In this document: positions 1 through 12,800 of the stretch, piece after piece
Layout: each line of letters opens with the position of its first letter
How positions within the stretch are numbered: position 1 is the stretch's first letter
DNA from: Gigantopelta aegis
Taxonomy: Eukaryota; Mollusca; Gastropoda; Neomphalida; Peltospiridae
Assembly: GCF_016097555.1 (NCBI RefSeq)
Contig: NC_054701.1
Span: forward strand, 1,712,091-1,776,090
Length of the DNA stretch: 64,000 bases
Direction of reading: 5' to 3'
The notes under the pieces: generated by a model
Databases searched by the model: none
Seen by the model: only the letters and a program-made list of their open reading frames with translations
Told to the model about the DNA's origin: nothing
Program-made: the position numbers and the translations under genes

Positions 1-153
1 GAAGCCGAGTGTGGTAAATCTGTTGACAAACTGCATGTGTGTGTTTTGTTTTCTCAGATTGCCATCAAGAACTGCATGTGTGTGTTTTGTGTTCTCAGAG
101 CCGAGTCTGGTAATTCTGTTAACAAACTGCATGTGTGTGTTTTGTTTTCTCAG
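1..153 (+). repeat. Tandem duplication of an intron 3' end including the splice acceptor
   Basis: The stretch holds three related copies of an intron end ending in TTTTCTCAG or GTTCTCAG (AG near 57, 98 and 153). The first copy is followed by the same first codons as the real exon (ATTGCCATCAAGAAC at 58), so part of the AP-beta exon start was duplicated with the acceptor. The last acceptor, at 151-153, opens the long exon frame. Confidence 0.75.
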
Positions 154-3100
154 ATTGCCATCAAGAACAACATCAGCGTGTTCTACTTCAGCGTGACGAT
201 TCCGATGCACGTGCTGTTTGTCGAGGATGGCGAGATGGACAAGAAAGAGTTCCTGGCCACGTGGAAGGAAATCCCGTCCACCAACGAAGTCCAGTACACC
301 ATCAACAACGTTCAGCACAATGCAGGTAGGACTCACTCCAGGTTATATACTCGAATGCCAAGCATTCCTGTGTTGTGATAAAATCAGTCAAATACAAGTA
401 TAAATGCCAGTGGTGCATCTACATCGTATGAAACTGGTCATATGCATGCATACTTGTGGAATAGTGTTCCATACCCAGGGAAATATCTCGCAGTCATCTT
501 GCCTCATACGGTCTGGAGATTGTGCGACCATGGCAACACATGCACTTAGTTCTAGTTCAGTGTTGTGCTAGCAGTCATAAGGTCTGGACATCATGCTGGT
601 CATGGCAACACATGCACTTAGTTCTAGTTCAGTGTTGTGCTAGCAGTCACAAGGTCTGGACATCGTGCTGGCCATGGCAACACATGCACTTAGTTTTAGT
701 TCAGTGTTGTGCTAGTAGTCACAAGGTCTGGACATCGTGCTGGTCATGGCAACACATGCACTTTGTTCTAGTTCAGTGTTGTGCTAGCGGTCATAAGGTC
801 TGGACATCGTGCTGGCCATGGCAACACATGCACTTAGTTCTAGTTCAGTGTTGTGCTAGTAGTCACAAGGTCTGGACATCGTGCTGGTCATGGCAACACA
901 TGCACTTTGTTCTAGTTCAGTGTTGTGCTAGCGGTCATAAGGTCTGGACATCGTGCTGGTCATGGCAACACATGCACTTTGTTCTAGTTCAGTGTTGTGC
1001 TAGCAGTCATAAGGTCAGGAGATCGTGCTGGCCATGGCAACACATGCACTTAGTTCTAGTTCAGTGTTGTGCTAGCAGTCATAAGGGATAATATGGTAAT
1101 GCAGTCGAAAAGAAAATGTGTTTTTGACAATGATGTGATTGGCTATATAACAAAAACTAAACACAAATTTGCCACCAAAATGTGTTGATTTACAGATGGC
1201 TGAATTCTAAATTTGGTGAATGTCTTCTTAAACCTGAATGTTGCATGCAAGCCACCATCAAACCACATGGTTGCATTCTGTTCATGTTACTTATGAATCA
1301 GTTTGAAACTATTTGTCAAGTAAATAAAATTTTCTTTGAAAACGTTGATGTCACAGGAACTTTTGGTGTCGAGTATAATTTCTGCATCTTGTAAATATAT
1401 TCCATCAATGTCATTTTGTCAGCTTTTCATCTCATTTAAGCTTTTTTTTTCATTTTTTTTTTTTTTTTCTTTTTGCATAAAATAATGTTGTCAAAGTAGA
1501 CTTTGTGTAATTATAACGTATTGTTTTCAGTGGGTTTTTTTAAAGATAATTTCAGATCAGTTAAGTCAGTACCATATCCCCGATTTATTTAAAATGAATA
1601 TTTCCATCTTCTAAGGGGGTGGGATGTCGCCCGCTGATAAAACGCTTGCTTGATGCATGGTTGGGCTATTTCTCGTTCCAACCAGTGCACCACGACTAGT
1701 ATATCAAAGGCTGTGGTATGTACTATCCTGTCTGGGATAGTGCATATAAAAGATCCCTTGCTAATGGAAAAATGTAGAGGGTTTCTTCTCTAAGACTGTA
1801 TGTCAGAATTACGAAATGTTTGACATCCAATAGCCGATGATTAATACATCAATGTGCTCTAGTGGTGTCGTTCAACAAAACTAACTTCTTTTTTTCATCT
1901 TCTAAGATACTACATTTTGTAATCACTATATAAGTGCCAGAGATTTCAAAGATCTAGGTATATATTGTAACTTTGTATTCACTATATAAGTGCCAGAGAT
2001 TTCAAAGATCTAGGTATATATTGTAACTTTGTAATCACTATATAAGTGCCAGAGATTTCTAAGATCTAGGTATATATTGTAACTTTGTAATCACTATATA
2101 AGTGCCAGAGATTTCTAAGATCTCTGTATATATTGTAACTTTGTAATCACTATATAAGTGCCAGAGATTTCTAAGATCTCTGTATATATTGTAACTTTGT
2201 AATCACTATATAAGTGCCAGAGATTTCTAAGATCTAGGATATATTGTAACTTTGTAATCACTATATAAGTGCCAGAGATTTCTAAGATCTAGGATATATT
2301 GTAACTTTGTAATCACTATATAAGTGCCAGAGATTTCTAAGATCTAGGTATATATTGTAACTTTGTAATCACTATATAAGTGCCAGAGATTTCTAAGATC
2401 TCTGTATATATTGTAACTTTGTAATCACTATATAAGTGCCAGAGATTTCTAAGATCTCTGTATATATTGTAACTTTGTAATCACTATATAAGTGCCAGAG
2501 ATTTCTAAGATCTAGGATATATTGTAACTTTGTAATCACTATATAAGTGCCAGAGATTTCTAAGATCTAGGATATATTGTAACTTTGTAATCACTATATA
2601 AGTGCCAGAGATTTCTAAGATCTAGGATATATTGTAACTTTGTAATCACTATATAAGTGCCAGAGATTTCTAAGATCTCTGTATATATATTGTAACCACA
2701 GTTTATAAACACAGTGCTTGTCAAGAAGCTTTACACTTTTTGTTACTGAATAATTTATATTTTCTTCATTTCATTTTCAGATACAGTTTCACAGAAACTA
2801 AAGAACAGCAATATTTTCACAATTGCCAAGCGTAATGTGGAGGGCCAGGACATGCTGTACCAGTCTCTCAAACTGTCCAATGGTATCAAGGTTCTGGCAG
2901 AACTCAAGATACAGCCAGGAAACCCAAGCTTCACGGTCAGTGGCTCTTTAATGTGGACACTTTTAATATAGTAGTAATCAGTTTTTCACTTGATGCTATA
3001 GGGGCGAGACGTAGCTCGATGCGCGGTCGGTCTGGGATCGATCCCTGTCGGTGGACCCATTAGTCTATTTCTCGTTCCAGCCAGTGCACCACGACTGGTA

Positions 3101-3732
3101 TATCTAATGCTGTGGTATGTACTACATTGTCTGTGGGATGGTAAATATAAAAGATCCCTTGCTGTTAAGCGAAAAGAGTAGCCTATGAAGTGGCAACAGC
3201 GGGTTTCCTCTCAATATCTGTGTGGTCCTTAACCATATGTCTGACGCCATATAACCGTAAATAAAATGTGTTGAGTGCGTCGTTAAATAAAACATTTCCT
3301 TCCTTCGTTTGATGCTATAATTAATACTTCTGTTTTGCATATACATTAGTTTTCACCCAAATCCAGACATTCTAAAGCTATAGTTTTACATCTGTTTATT
3401 AATTGAAAAACATAATATTGCGTTGAGTTAAGGCTTGAACATATATGAAAGGGGATATATTTTCTTCTTTCATTGGATGTAATTTTGTTATTGTAGAATG
3501 AATACGGTCTCTCTTCTTTTCTTTTTTTACAAACTTATTGAAATTTCAGTATTTTGTGCCTATATTATCAGTTAAAGCAAACATCAAAATGCCATTGTTT
3601 TGTAGTTCAATTACATAATTTGAAATAATTCTTATGTATTTGTATTTTCTATTACAGTTATCATTGAAGTGTAGAGCTTTAGATGTATACAGTGGTGTTC
3701 AACAAGCCTATGAAGTTATTCTCCACAACTAG
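154..3732 (+). CDS. AP1B1/AP2B1: AP-1/AP-2 complex subunit beta, C-terminal exons (5' partial)
   Basis: Large beta subunit of the clathrin adaptors AP-1/AP-2; this part is the C-terminal ear (appendage), which recruits clathrin and accessory proteins at the trans-Golgi or plasma membrane. Three exons, 154-325, 2781-2935 and 3658-3732, join in phase to give 133 residues ending in a TAG at 3730; earlier exons lie left of the window. Motifs seen are KNNISVFYFS, VLFVEDGEMD, FLATWKE, AKRNVEGQDMLYQSLKLSNG, LAELKIQPGNP and LSLKCRA. In human AP2B1 numbering (counted from memory) the platform binding residues Trp841, Glu849, Tyr888 and Glu902 are kept, while a Trp ten residues after Tyr888 is Lys here. 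Invertebrates usually have one gene serving both complexes, so it cannot be called AP1B1 or AP2B1. Splice sites are all GT-AG. The intron at 326-2780 is filled by two tandem arrays and a SINE, and the intron at 2936-3657 by another SINE. Confidence 0.95.
529..1086 (+). repeat. 72-bp minisatellite, about 7.8 copies, in an AP-beta intron
   Basis: Units start with CATGGCAACACATGCACTT at 529, 601, 673 and every 72 bp to 1033. As 72 is a multiple of three, the array stays open as a 24-residue repeat in one frame, but it lies inside an intron and has no coding signature. Confidence 0.92.
1616..1895 (+). mobile_element. tRNA-derived SINE with CATCTTCTAAG target duplication
   Basis: A tRNA-like head is followed by the central domain shared by the SINEs of this window (CCAGTGCACCACGACTAG, then CATATAAAAGATCCCTTGCT) and the tail containing TGACATCCAATAGCCGATG and GTGCTCTAGTGGTGTCGTT. 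The 11-bp direct repeat CATCTTCTAAG flanks it at 1605-1615 and 1896-1906, so both ends are defined. The copy looks full length with light divergence. Confidence 0.88.
1914..2688 (+). repeat. 55/56-bp minisatellite, about 14 copies
   Basis: The unit contains AATCACTATATAAGTGCCAG, then AGATTTCTAAGATCT and TATATTGTAACTTTGT. Two variants alternate (GATCTAGGTATATA and GATCTCTGTATATA), giving blocks that recur, which suggests expansion by multi-unit duplication. It ends about 90 bp before the next AP-beta exon. Confidence 0.92.
3001..3308 (+). mobile_element. tRNA-derived SINE with CATTTCC(TTCC) tail and target duplication
   Basis: The head starts GGGGCGAGACGTAGCTC with a B-box-like GGTCTGGGATCGATCCC, followed by the shared central domain and a second type of tail (GACGCCATATAACCGTAAAT, then GTTGAGTGCGTCGTTAAAT). 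The direct repeat TTGATGCTATA flanks it at 2990-3000 and 3309-3319. It sits in the last AP-beta intron. Confidence 0.9.
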
Positions 3733-3911
3733 TCTTAGATGAGATACCAAATGGTTAACTTTGGTCAGAGAAATACTACTAGTAAACTGAAGGAAAAGAC
3801 TGCTATTAAACAGATTGAACAGTGCATGATAGTGATAAAATAGGTGTTGAGAAAATAAAACTAAAGACTGCTTTGTCAAGTTTGGCAAGATCATCTACCT
3901 GAGAGGAAGAA

Positions 3912-4292
3912 TCAACACATACACCTTATAATACAGTGTAACAAGACTCGACACGTACACCTAAGTGTACAGTGTAGACACGTATACCGTATAATACAGT
4001 GTAACGAGACTCGACACGTACACCTTATAATACAGTGTAACGAGACTCGACACGTACACCTTATAATACAGTGTAACGACACTCGACACATACACCTTAT
4101 AATACAGTGTAACAAGACTCGACACATACACCTTATAATACAGTGTAACAAGACTAGACACATATACCTTATAATACAGTGTAACGAGACTCAACACATA
4201 CACCTTATAATACAGTGTAACAAGACTCCACACACACACCTTATAATACAGTGTAATGAGACTAGACACATACACCATATAATACAGTGTAA
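3912..4292 (+). repeat. 38-bp minisatellite, about 10 copies, in the AP-beta 3' UTR
   Basis: The unit is built on ACACCTTATAATACAGTGTA plus ACGAGACTCGACACGTAC. It begins 180 bp after the AP-beta stop and so probably lies in the transcribed 3' UTR. Long open frames on the minus strand here follow only from the repetition. Confidence 0.88.
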
Positions 4293-5437
4293 CACTTAGT
4301 ACAGCAATGTAGGCATCACGTTGTGCTCGGTTTTGTGTTGGTGTTGTTTCAATATCAGACATTTTAGAAAAGTCACATAATCAGTTTGAGTGAATCCATC
4401 TTGAAAAGTTTCCCTTAATTGAGGTTTCAGTTAATTCCAGGCTGTATTCAGTGACTGCCGCACATTAAATTATTTGAGATTAACTACACAAGGCACTAAT
4501 TTATTGCTGTCTAACATTAGTTTTCCTGTCCGGACTGATATTGTGAATAACTTTAGAATTGGTTGTAATTACATTTTAAATATCTTATTGGAATCACATT
4601 CCATCACATCACTATCATTGTTCTTTTTTAAAGTAAATTTTGTGTGATCAGTATTGCAAAAACTTATTTTGTTTTCAGTGAAATAGAGCAAATCTCATGA
4701 AATTTATATGTAAGCTATCCAAACAAACTTACTTTCCTAGCCCACAATCTTTTTTCTTTCTTTTATGCAAACTTTCATACTTAAAAGTTGTATTAAACAT
4801 TACATTCCAGTAAAATACTTGTTCAAGTAGTTCAGATATTTGTTGCACTTACTCGTTAGAGCCAAGCAGAATAATGTAGGGTATATGGCGTTAGATTTGA
4901 TTGGTCAGATTATATGTGCAACTAGCTGCTGATAGGTCAGAGATTTAACATGGTTCAATGTTTTTATCTAATGTAGACTTGTGTCCTCGTAATAAGCCTT
5001 GAAAACATACAAATTTAAGTATACAGATATTTCTTTTTTTATTTCCATTATTTTGTTGTGGGTTTTGTGAAAAATACTGTTGATGCTTTGTTTTTGTATA
5101 TTTTATGTATGTGTATGTCTAATAAACATTTACATAAACATGTTAAAAGGTTTTCTGTTTTAATTCTACTGTAGTAACAGGTGACCCGTCAAACTTGTGA
5201 CATGTTGAAGACAAAATAAACTCAAAAACTAAACACAGTACTTGGAGCAACTAGTAGATATTTTGCCATTACCCAAAATGCATGCCTGGACCCAATGACA
5301 GAAAAATTATTTGTTGCTGCCGTTTGTTTTGGTAAAACTTTTTTTATACAGTGATATAATTTTTTTTTATAATGTACACAAAGAACCCTTCCCCCCCCCC
5401 ATTTTGATTTTTTATACCATGATTGTGTAACAAAATA
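4293..5437. other. AT-rich presumed AP-beta 3' UTR and flank, no recognisable feature inside
   Basis: No open frame with coding character and no repeat stands out. The stretch probably includes the end of the AP-beta transcript. Confidence 0.4.
5121..5126 (+). promoter_or_regulatory. Candidate poly(A) signal AATAAA of the AP-beta gene
   Basis: AATAAA lies 1.39 kb after the AP-beta stop, followed by the T-rich GGTTTTCTGTTTT about 25 bp on. The choice among several AATAAA-like sites is inference. Confidence 0.35.
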
Positions 5438-5454
5438 TTCTTACTTGCATAAAA

Positions 5455-5745
5455 GGGGCGGGATGTAGCCCAGTGGTAAAGTGCTCGCTTGATGCGTGGT
5501 TGGTCTAGGATCAATCCCCTTTGGTGGGTCCATTGGGCGATCACTCATTCCAGGCAGTGCACCACAAGTGGTATATCAAAGGCCATGGTATGTGCTATCC
5601 TGTGTGGGATGGTGCATATAAAAAATCCCTTGTTACTAATGAAAAAATGTAGCGGGTTTCCTCTAAGACTACCAAATGTTTGACATACAATAGCCGATGA
5701 TTAATAAATCAATGTGCTCTAGTGGTGTTGTTAAACAAAACAAAC
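5455..5745 (+). mobile_element. tRNA-derived SINE with TTCTTACTTGCATA target duplication
   Basis: Starts GGGGCGGGATGTAGCCCAG, with a B-box-like GGTCTAGGATCAATCCCC, the shared central domain and the GACATACAATAGCCGATG tail. The 14-bp repeat TTCTTACTTGCATA flanks it at 5438-5451 and 5746-5759, one of the clearest insertions in the window. Confidence 0.92.
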
Positions 5746-5975
5746 TTCTTACTTGCATACAGTCTGAATTATGATGGTAAATTTATTGTTAACAACTAGT
5801 ATTGGCTAACAAAAACACAAATAATGAGTGTTCAATATTTTAATTGCAGTAATAACACTGTTTTGACTTCGGTAATCCACAATAATTAATAATCTGTAAA
5901 GTTCTAGGATCAGGTATTAAAATCAACCATTTCCCTTGTAATCTCATGAAGACAAGATGTCCATAAAGTCAGTAG

Positions 5976-6764
5976 CAATGTGCATGGATGTCGGCCTCTA
6001 ACCTCTTCATTTGCCCAGTGAGTTCGATACGATATAGGTACATTGTAACTGCTGCCACTTCTGATGCGATGTCGGCCTCTAACCTCTTCATTTGCCCAGT
6101 GAGTTTGATACGATATAGGTACATTGTAACTGCTGCCACTTCTGATGCGATGTGCATGGATGTCGGCCTCTAACCTCTTCATTTGCCCAGTGAGTTCGAT
6201 ACGATATAGGTACATTGTAACTGCTGCCACTTCTGATGCGATGTGCATGGATGTCGGCCTCTAACCTCTTCATTTGCCCAGTGAGTTCGATACGATATAG
6301 GTACATTGTAACTGCTGCCACTTCTGATGCGATGTGCATGGATGTCGGCCTCTAACCTCTTCATTTGCCCAGTGAGTTCGATACGATATAGGTACATTGT
6401 AACTGCTGCCACTTCTGATGCGATGTGCATGGATGTCGGCCTCTAACCTCTTCATTTGCCCAGTGAGTTCGATACGATATAGGTACATTGTAACTGCTGC
6501 CACTTCTGATGCGATGTGCATGGATGTCGGCCTCTAACCTCTTCATTTGCCCAGTGAGTTCGATACGATATAGGTACATTGTAACTGCTGCCACTTCTGA
6601 TGCGATGTGCATGGATGTCGGCCTCTAACCTCTTCATTTGCCCAGTGAGTTCGATACGATATAGGTACATTGTAACTGCTGCCACTTCTGATGCGATGTG
6701 CATGGATGTCGGCCTCTAACCTCTTCATTTGCCCAGTGAGTTTGATACGATATAGGTACATTGC
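5976..6764 (+). repeat. 91-bp minisatellite, nine units, nearly identical
   Basis: GATGTCGGCCTCTAACC recurs at 5988, 6068, 6159, 6250, 6341, 6432, 6523, 6614 and 6705; the first interval is 80 bp and the rest 91 bp. Units are almost free of differences, so the expansion is recent or homogenised. It lies between the convergent AP-beta and NDH-2 genes. Right after it, 6762-6795 repeats part of the unit in inverted orientation. Confidence 0.95.
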
Positions 6765-7434
6765 ATCAGAAGTGGCAGCAGATGCAATGTAACCTCAGAG
6801 CTAAACACCACCCCTTTTTTACCAGTCATGTTAAATTTAGTACAGGTACAACAAACAAATCAAACAGCTGGGGGAGGGAGAGGTGGAGATGAAAAGAGAA
6901 GAAACCAGAAGAAAGAAAACTAGTTTGACAGACATTTTATTCAATAAATAATCTACTACAGACAGACAACCATGATATGTAATTCACATTCATATTTACA
7001 AAAAAAATACATAGAATTCTGTTGGAATAAACAACAGCTTTACAAATATTTTATGAGAAAATACAGCAATACAAATAAATTCATTGTTGGTAATATAAAT
7101 AATACACAGGTAAATGACAATCATCAGAGGTAGTTGTGTATCAATAACAGTGAAAAGACATTTTATATATTTAAAAAAAAAAAAAAAAGTGAGACAAATG
7201 TTTACTAATTATCTTCAAGACTTGCTCCTAGGTAACTACTGGCACCGTACAACTTGGTACAAGATATCAGACTGTCAAATGATATGTGAATCGATGCAGA
7301 GGATAGATTTATATCAATATATACATTTCTATTTCATTTAATATGCAATTACATTTAAACCAATCTAAACTGATCCAGCCATCTGCAAAGTCTGGCAATA
7401 TCTGTAAAACTATAACCAACTGCACGGTCTGTGA

Positions 7435-7565
7435 AATCGGTAACTACTGAACTACAGGCAGTTCATTCAAATCTGTCAAATTGGTAACTACTGAACTACA
7501 GGCAGTTCATTCAAATCTGTCAAATCGGTAACTACTGAACTACAGGCAGTTCATTCAAATCTGGA
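7435..7565 (+). repeat. 44-bp tandem repeat overlapping the NDH-2 stop codon
   Basis: The motif CAGTTCATTCAAATCTG recurs at about 44-bp spacing (TCATTC at 7463, 7507 and 7551). The copy at 7551 contains the real NDH-2 stop and last codons; the others lie in the 3' UTR. Confidence 0.85.
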
Positions 7566-9855
7566 AATGTCACGTCCGAAGACGAGAGTTTTCATCCAGT
7601 CCATTGGAACTTGCATTCGTAACCGCCAACTGCCAAGACGGGTGAGGTAAGCCGATCGCCACAACACCCAGGAAGGAAAACCTAAACAAACAGAATAAAA
7701 TGTCAAAACAAATTTCTCCTTGACACACTTGATAATCCCCTTTATTTCATTTTGGTTTGGGTTTTTATGACCCTGTATTAAACAGATAAAAGAAAAAGAG
7801 GAAATTAGGCAAACATAATGTACTAGCAACATCCATCTATGAACTGTTTGTAGTGGTTTATTTCAGACAGGCTAATACATTTCTAGCCCCAGCAATTATA
7901 ATCACGTAACTTAATGAGATTTATAGTGTATGTAGTAAACTGATTTTAACTGACAAATCCAGTTGGTTTTTAAAGCAAATAATGGGACATAAAGCACTTG
8001 TACAATGTCTCTCCATACTGGCAGATTAAGTCCGGTAACTAAAGACATTATGATTAAGTGTTTCTAGAACTCTACATATTATATTTATAACTGGTATATT
8101 TACAAATCAGTACTTACTGCATGGGAAATTAGGACCACTATTCAAAACACACAACTTGTTATTATAACCATACATTTTCTTTTTTTAATATCAATTTTTA
8201 ATAAAACTTGCCACACAAAATGCTCACCTTGTAGTTTAATCTCTGGAGTGTCTGCCAGCGCCTGGTATCCCCCGATGTACGTCATCATTCCAGAGCTAAC
8301 AAACTTGAAGGGTTTTGTGTCGGAGGAACAGTTACTGTTCAGAAATTTGGCAACGTACCGGCCTTCCCGCTCCGCAACCTCAACGAAAAAAATAAAACAT
8401 TATACATACAGATATAAAACATGCATACAGGAGAAAAATAACTGCTTTACCAATGTTCAATTTAAACAAAAACTTTATACACTGAGGAAAGTTTAGATGT
8501 GCCAGTGCTGGGCACTTTCTACCAATATAGGCTTTTTGGCTTGGTACATGTACTAATAATTTGCTAGCAATAAATTAACTTTTTAATTCATGGGGGGAGC
8601 TGCCCCCAGACCTCCCTAGAAATTTGAACGACTTCGGCAGAGTATTTAAATAAATAAGTTAAACACAGAAATAACATTGGTCTAGATTGCAAGATTGTAG
8701 GATCAATACCTCTCAGTGAACTACCCTGTTAGAATGCTGACTTGAAGCATCATGGGTCATGGGTTCAAACCATCTCACTGTACCAGGGGTGGGGAAAAGC
8801 CCTTTTTTCTCGATCTCTGAGACAGAAATTATTTTTTAAAAACGCGCGTTTGCCGGTCCCACTTTTGTCATTCTTGTCGGTCCGAAGCACCTGTCCATTT
8901 CTATTACTGGAACAAATTTCTATCGGTCAAGCGGACCGGCCAGCCCAGACATCGGTATCTCATGCATGATTTAAAATAATAAATAAATAGTGGTCAATAG
9001 TGGTCTGGTGTTTCAGACGTTTGTGATTTTAAAGTCTGCCTAAGTATATCGCCAGTCACTGAAGTCGGACCTACAGTAGTGTCAATCGACTGCCACTAGG
9101 CTAGACATTTGTCAAAGTGGCTGAGTCGGTCAAGAGATTACACAGACATTAACGATAGCACCATTCTTGGTTTAGAGAGCCATCAATGTATTACACTCCA
9201 ATTAAAACAAAGGACCCAGAATTTGCAACTGGTTACAATCAACATCTGTCAACACCTGTGTACGGAGCTCTGTCAGGTCGAGTGTCCTAGTCCGAAGCAA
9301 GAGGCTTTTGTGCAATACAAACTGCTTAAAATAGCATAAAATAAAATGAAATAATCTATAAATGTATTTATTGTTGACTGTTCAATGTAGTGTATCCAAT
9401 AATTATAAAGGATTTTAAAATTAACAAAAGGTTTCCACCTTTTATTTAACAAGTGGGAGTAAGCAGAACAGCTACATGTACTGTTATCTCAAGAGCCAGT
9501 AGAGGTCAAATTTCATCCAATCAGTGATGACCTTATTACTCTCTTTGTCTAAACATGTGCTAGCTCAGGCTGTCAAACGCTTCAACGGTGCCATCTTTTA
9601 TTAATTTTCAAGATACAGTACTGAATACTCGTACTTTTTATACATATATGGGAATTAAAATTCATAACTTTTATTCCTTTTTTATATTATTTATTCTATT
9701 ATGTAAAATATATACAATTTGTGGGGTTTTTCACTGATCATATGTGATTAAAAAAAAATAAAAAAAATTGTAAATTGTTTTGCGTTCATGATTCAAGATA
9801 AAACTATACAAATATCACTATGATTTTTAAAAAAAACTATTTGGCAAATATGGGC

Positions 9856-9886
<31 letters not shown>

Positions 9887-12800
9887 CCTCCCATTAGCCA
9901 CCCACCCCCCGGTTGTGACGACATCAAGTGGGACCGATTGACAATTTTATTTTTCCCCACCCCTGCACTGTACCCTTTGAATGTTTTCCAATCCCAACGC
10001 ACAATTGGGATATATTTGTCTCTTTACCTGTGCAGTGGTAGGCAGTGGTTGATTCTCTATGTCTGCGCAGTCACCGATAGCAAACACATCAGGAATGACA
10101 TCTGTCGTGTCTCCTGATGTCTTCACTCGGAGATAGCTGTCCGTTTCTATCTGGTGTTAGAACAAAGAAGAAGAAATATTGCTAATGAGCTGCTGAATCA
10201 AATGTGTGATATGTACGATTCATATCAAGTTTATTTTATTAGATATTTGAGGTGTGTTCTGACACAAAATAGTAATATTTTAATCATACTGATAGACCAT
10301 CACTCTAAACAAGCAATAACTGTCAAAATGGATGGAGAAACATCAAAATAATATCATACTTACTTATCCAACAAACAGTGACAGTAGTTGATATCCATAC
10401 ATGTTCCTAAGGGTAGTGAGATAACCATAAAATTAATGGTCGTAAAATCGGGGGAAATAAAAGTATTATTCTCAATTTCAGCAATTATTGAAATACCATG
10501 CACAATTCATTTCAAATAAATAATCCATACAAAACAACTTCAAACATGGTACAATAAAAAAAAATTAATAAAAAAAAAAATTAAAGAAAGTGTTAATACC
10601 TGTTGTACAAGTTCATTAAATGAAGTAGAAGTGGGTTTTTTAAATGACAATACTTTTTTTGTCAAAATGATAACTTCATTGATCTATATATGTTAAATGT
10701 CATTATCTCAATCTATATAATGTGTGTCCAGATAACTTGAGGTAGAAAAACTGGGCCTGTATTTATAAAACATTTGAGTCTTGACTCAATTTTCTAACAG
10801 CATCACATACAAACAATTTGTGCTAAGTCTAGACTCAAAATGTTTTGTAAACATGGGGCTTGTTCTAACGTCTAGGGCATAATTTCCACCACCAGCAATT
10901 AGATCTATCTTCAGCTTATTGGTTTGGTTCATTCAACATGGAGATAATGACACTATATAAAACCTGAGTGGCGACTGATAGAGACCATGTGACTATAAAA
11001 CTAGAGTACCTGGCCTCGGTTATTTGTGGCGACGTGTAGCGACCGTGTGAAATCTCTTGGCTGCAGACCGGTGCTCCATACTACAAGGCCGCATGGCAGA
11101 ACTTTTCCATCTTTCAGCTTCACAGACATTTCAGTCACTTCTGAAGAAATACAAAGCCACAAACCAGTTGCAGAACATTTTGGAAAGAACATTAGCTCTG
11201 TTACACTATGCTGAGTTTTCAGGTGACTAAAATAGAGAATGGACACACTTCTAAAATACAAAGTATTGCCTGGTAATACACTTCCAGCTACTAGGCTGCC
11301 ACACTGTCACAGAAAAGATTAGTTTTATGTATTTTATGATGTTAGAGGGGGTTTATATAATAAATGCCCAATATTTTGTCATATCTGGTAGAGCATGTGC
11401 ATACTGGGTAAATTGTGAAAACGTTGTGTTATGACTTTTTATGAGCAGTATATTGAGTTTCTTCAGTGGGAAAGTAAGCTGAAGGTAAAAAGCATGCAGG
11501 CTGTGGGAAAGGTAAACGTCACCTGTCTGTTCATCAGTGCATTTGCCAAGGTTTCCAGCAGGCAAGTTGACTGGGAAACTGGGCAATTTAGTTAATTGTA
11601 ATTTGTTTGTGGTGATTATTAATAGGGTTGTTTATTTGTTTGTATTTAGATATACATGTAAGTGGTGTTGTATATCAGTGCATAATATCAGGTGCTATAA
11701 CTTAGGTAGTTTTACTTTGTTATAGGATAATTGGGTGTGTGTATAGTGTATCTTTTCGGTAGTGTAACTGACCGTATTAGAGGGTTAAGCGTAATTTGTG
11801 GTGTTGTGTGCGCCAGGAGTAAATATGGTACAACACAAGGGGTTAAGGTTAATTTGTTTTATTGTATTACAATAGTTTTATAAGTGTCAGGCGGGCCTGA
11901 TAATGAGGTGGTAGTTTATTGCCATAATTATATTAAGTGAGCCTATTTGTAGACATTTTTGTTTCAGCCTTTGGGTTTGAGCGTGAGCCAGAACCATAAG
12001 AAGTATGTGAGCTATGTGAGCTATAACTGGGTGTGAGTGATGACACAGATGTAACCAGCGGAACTGTAGGAGAGCCATCTGCAAGAGATGTCTACAGACT
12101 AGCGTGGTGGCGGACTGTTGTTAAGATGTCTGCAAGAGATGTCAACAGCCAACCATCCAAAATGTGCTAGTGTCTGGTCGTCATCAAGATATTGATAGTA
12201 TTCGCAATGACAGTGAATTTCAGATGACTTTATACTGATACAAATTGAAGTGGTTTAAAATGATTATTTTACTAAGGCTCGAACATTGACTAGAAGCTAG
12301 TTGGCTCAAACTGGCTTACCATGGACACCTGAATAGTTTTTTGGGGGTTTAATTTAAGGTTGGGGTAGTGTTGTGTTTGGAGTGATATCGTCATTTTGTA
12401 TATTCATATTTTGTATATAAATTTGTTAAAATGTTTTGTTGTTTGACTTGTTTCTTGGACAATATGTCTTACTAATAGTCAATCTCTCATCCATCTGTGA
12501 CACACACCAAATAAAAAAAACAATAACTGGTGTAATGCATTTAAAGTGCTGTTCCAGATGTATGATGTATTGAGCTATATCAATCAAGATATTAGTTAAT
12601 ATGATTAGAAAATTAACAAAAAAAAATGTAAAAAAATTATATAACGGTATATTTTCCATTTAAAAATATTCCCCTGAAAAACAGAACCAGCTGAATTCGT
12701 TTCGGGAATTTCCGTAAGATTTGATCCGTGACGTCACGAAGGGAACGCCTTTCGATAGTCAGCGCCATTATTCATTGCTTCTTTTGTGTTTATTATGGTT

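Noticed and set aside
1616-5520. tRNA genes in the SINE heads
   Set aside because: The A- and B-box-like parts are present but the heads do not form a full cloverleaf and are always followed by the SINE body.
5910-6761. Overlapping minus-strand frames MHIASEVAAVTMYLYRIEL
   Set aside because: The 91-bp repeat read through; each frame ends and restarts with the array and has no splice or start context.
8600-8640. GGGGGGAGCTGCCCCCAGACC as a regulatory palindrome
   Set aside because: A short GC-rich self-complementary stretch with no gene context; likely a repeat fragment.
11590-12100. Possible LTR or other retroelement remnant
   Set aside because: No paired ends, primer site or coding motif could be seen.
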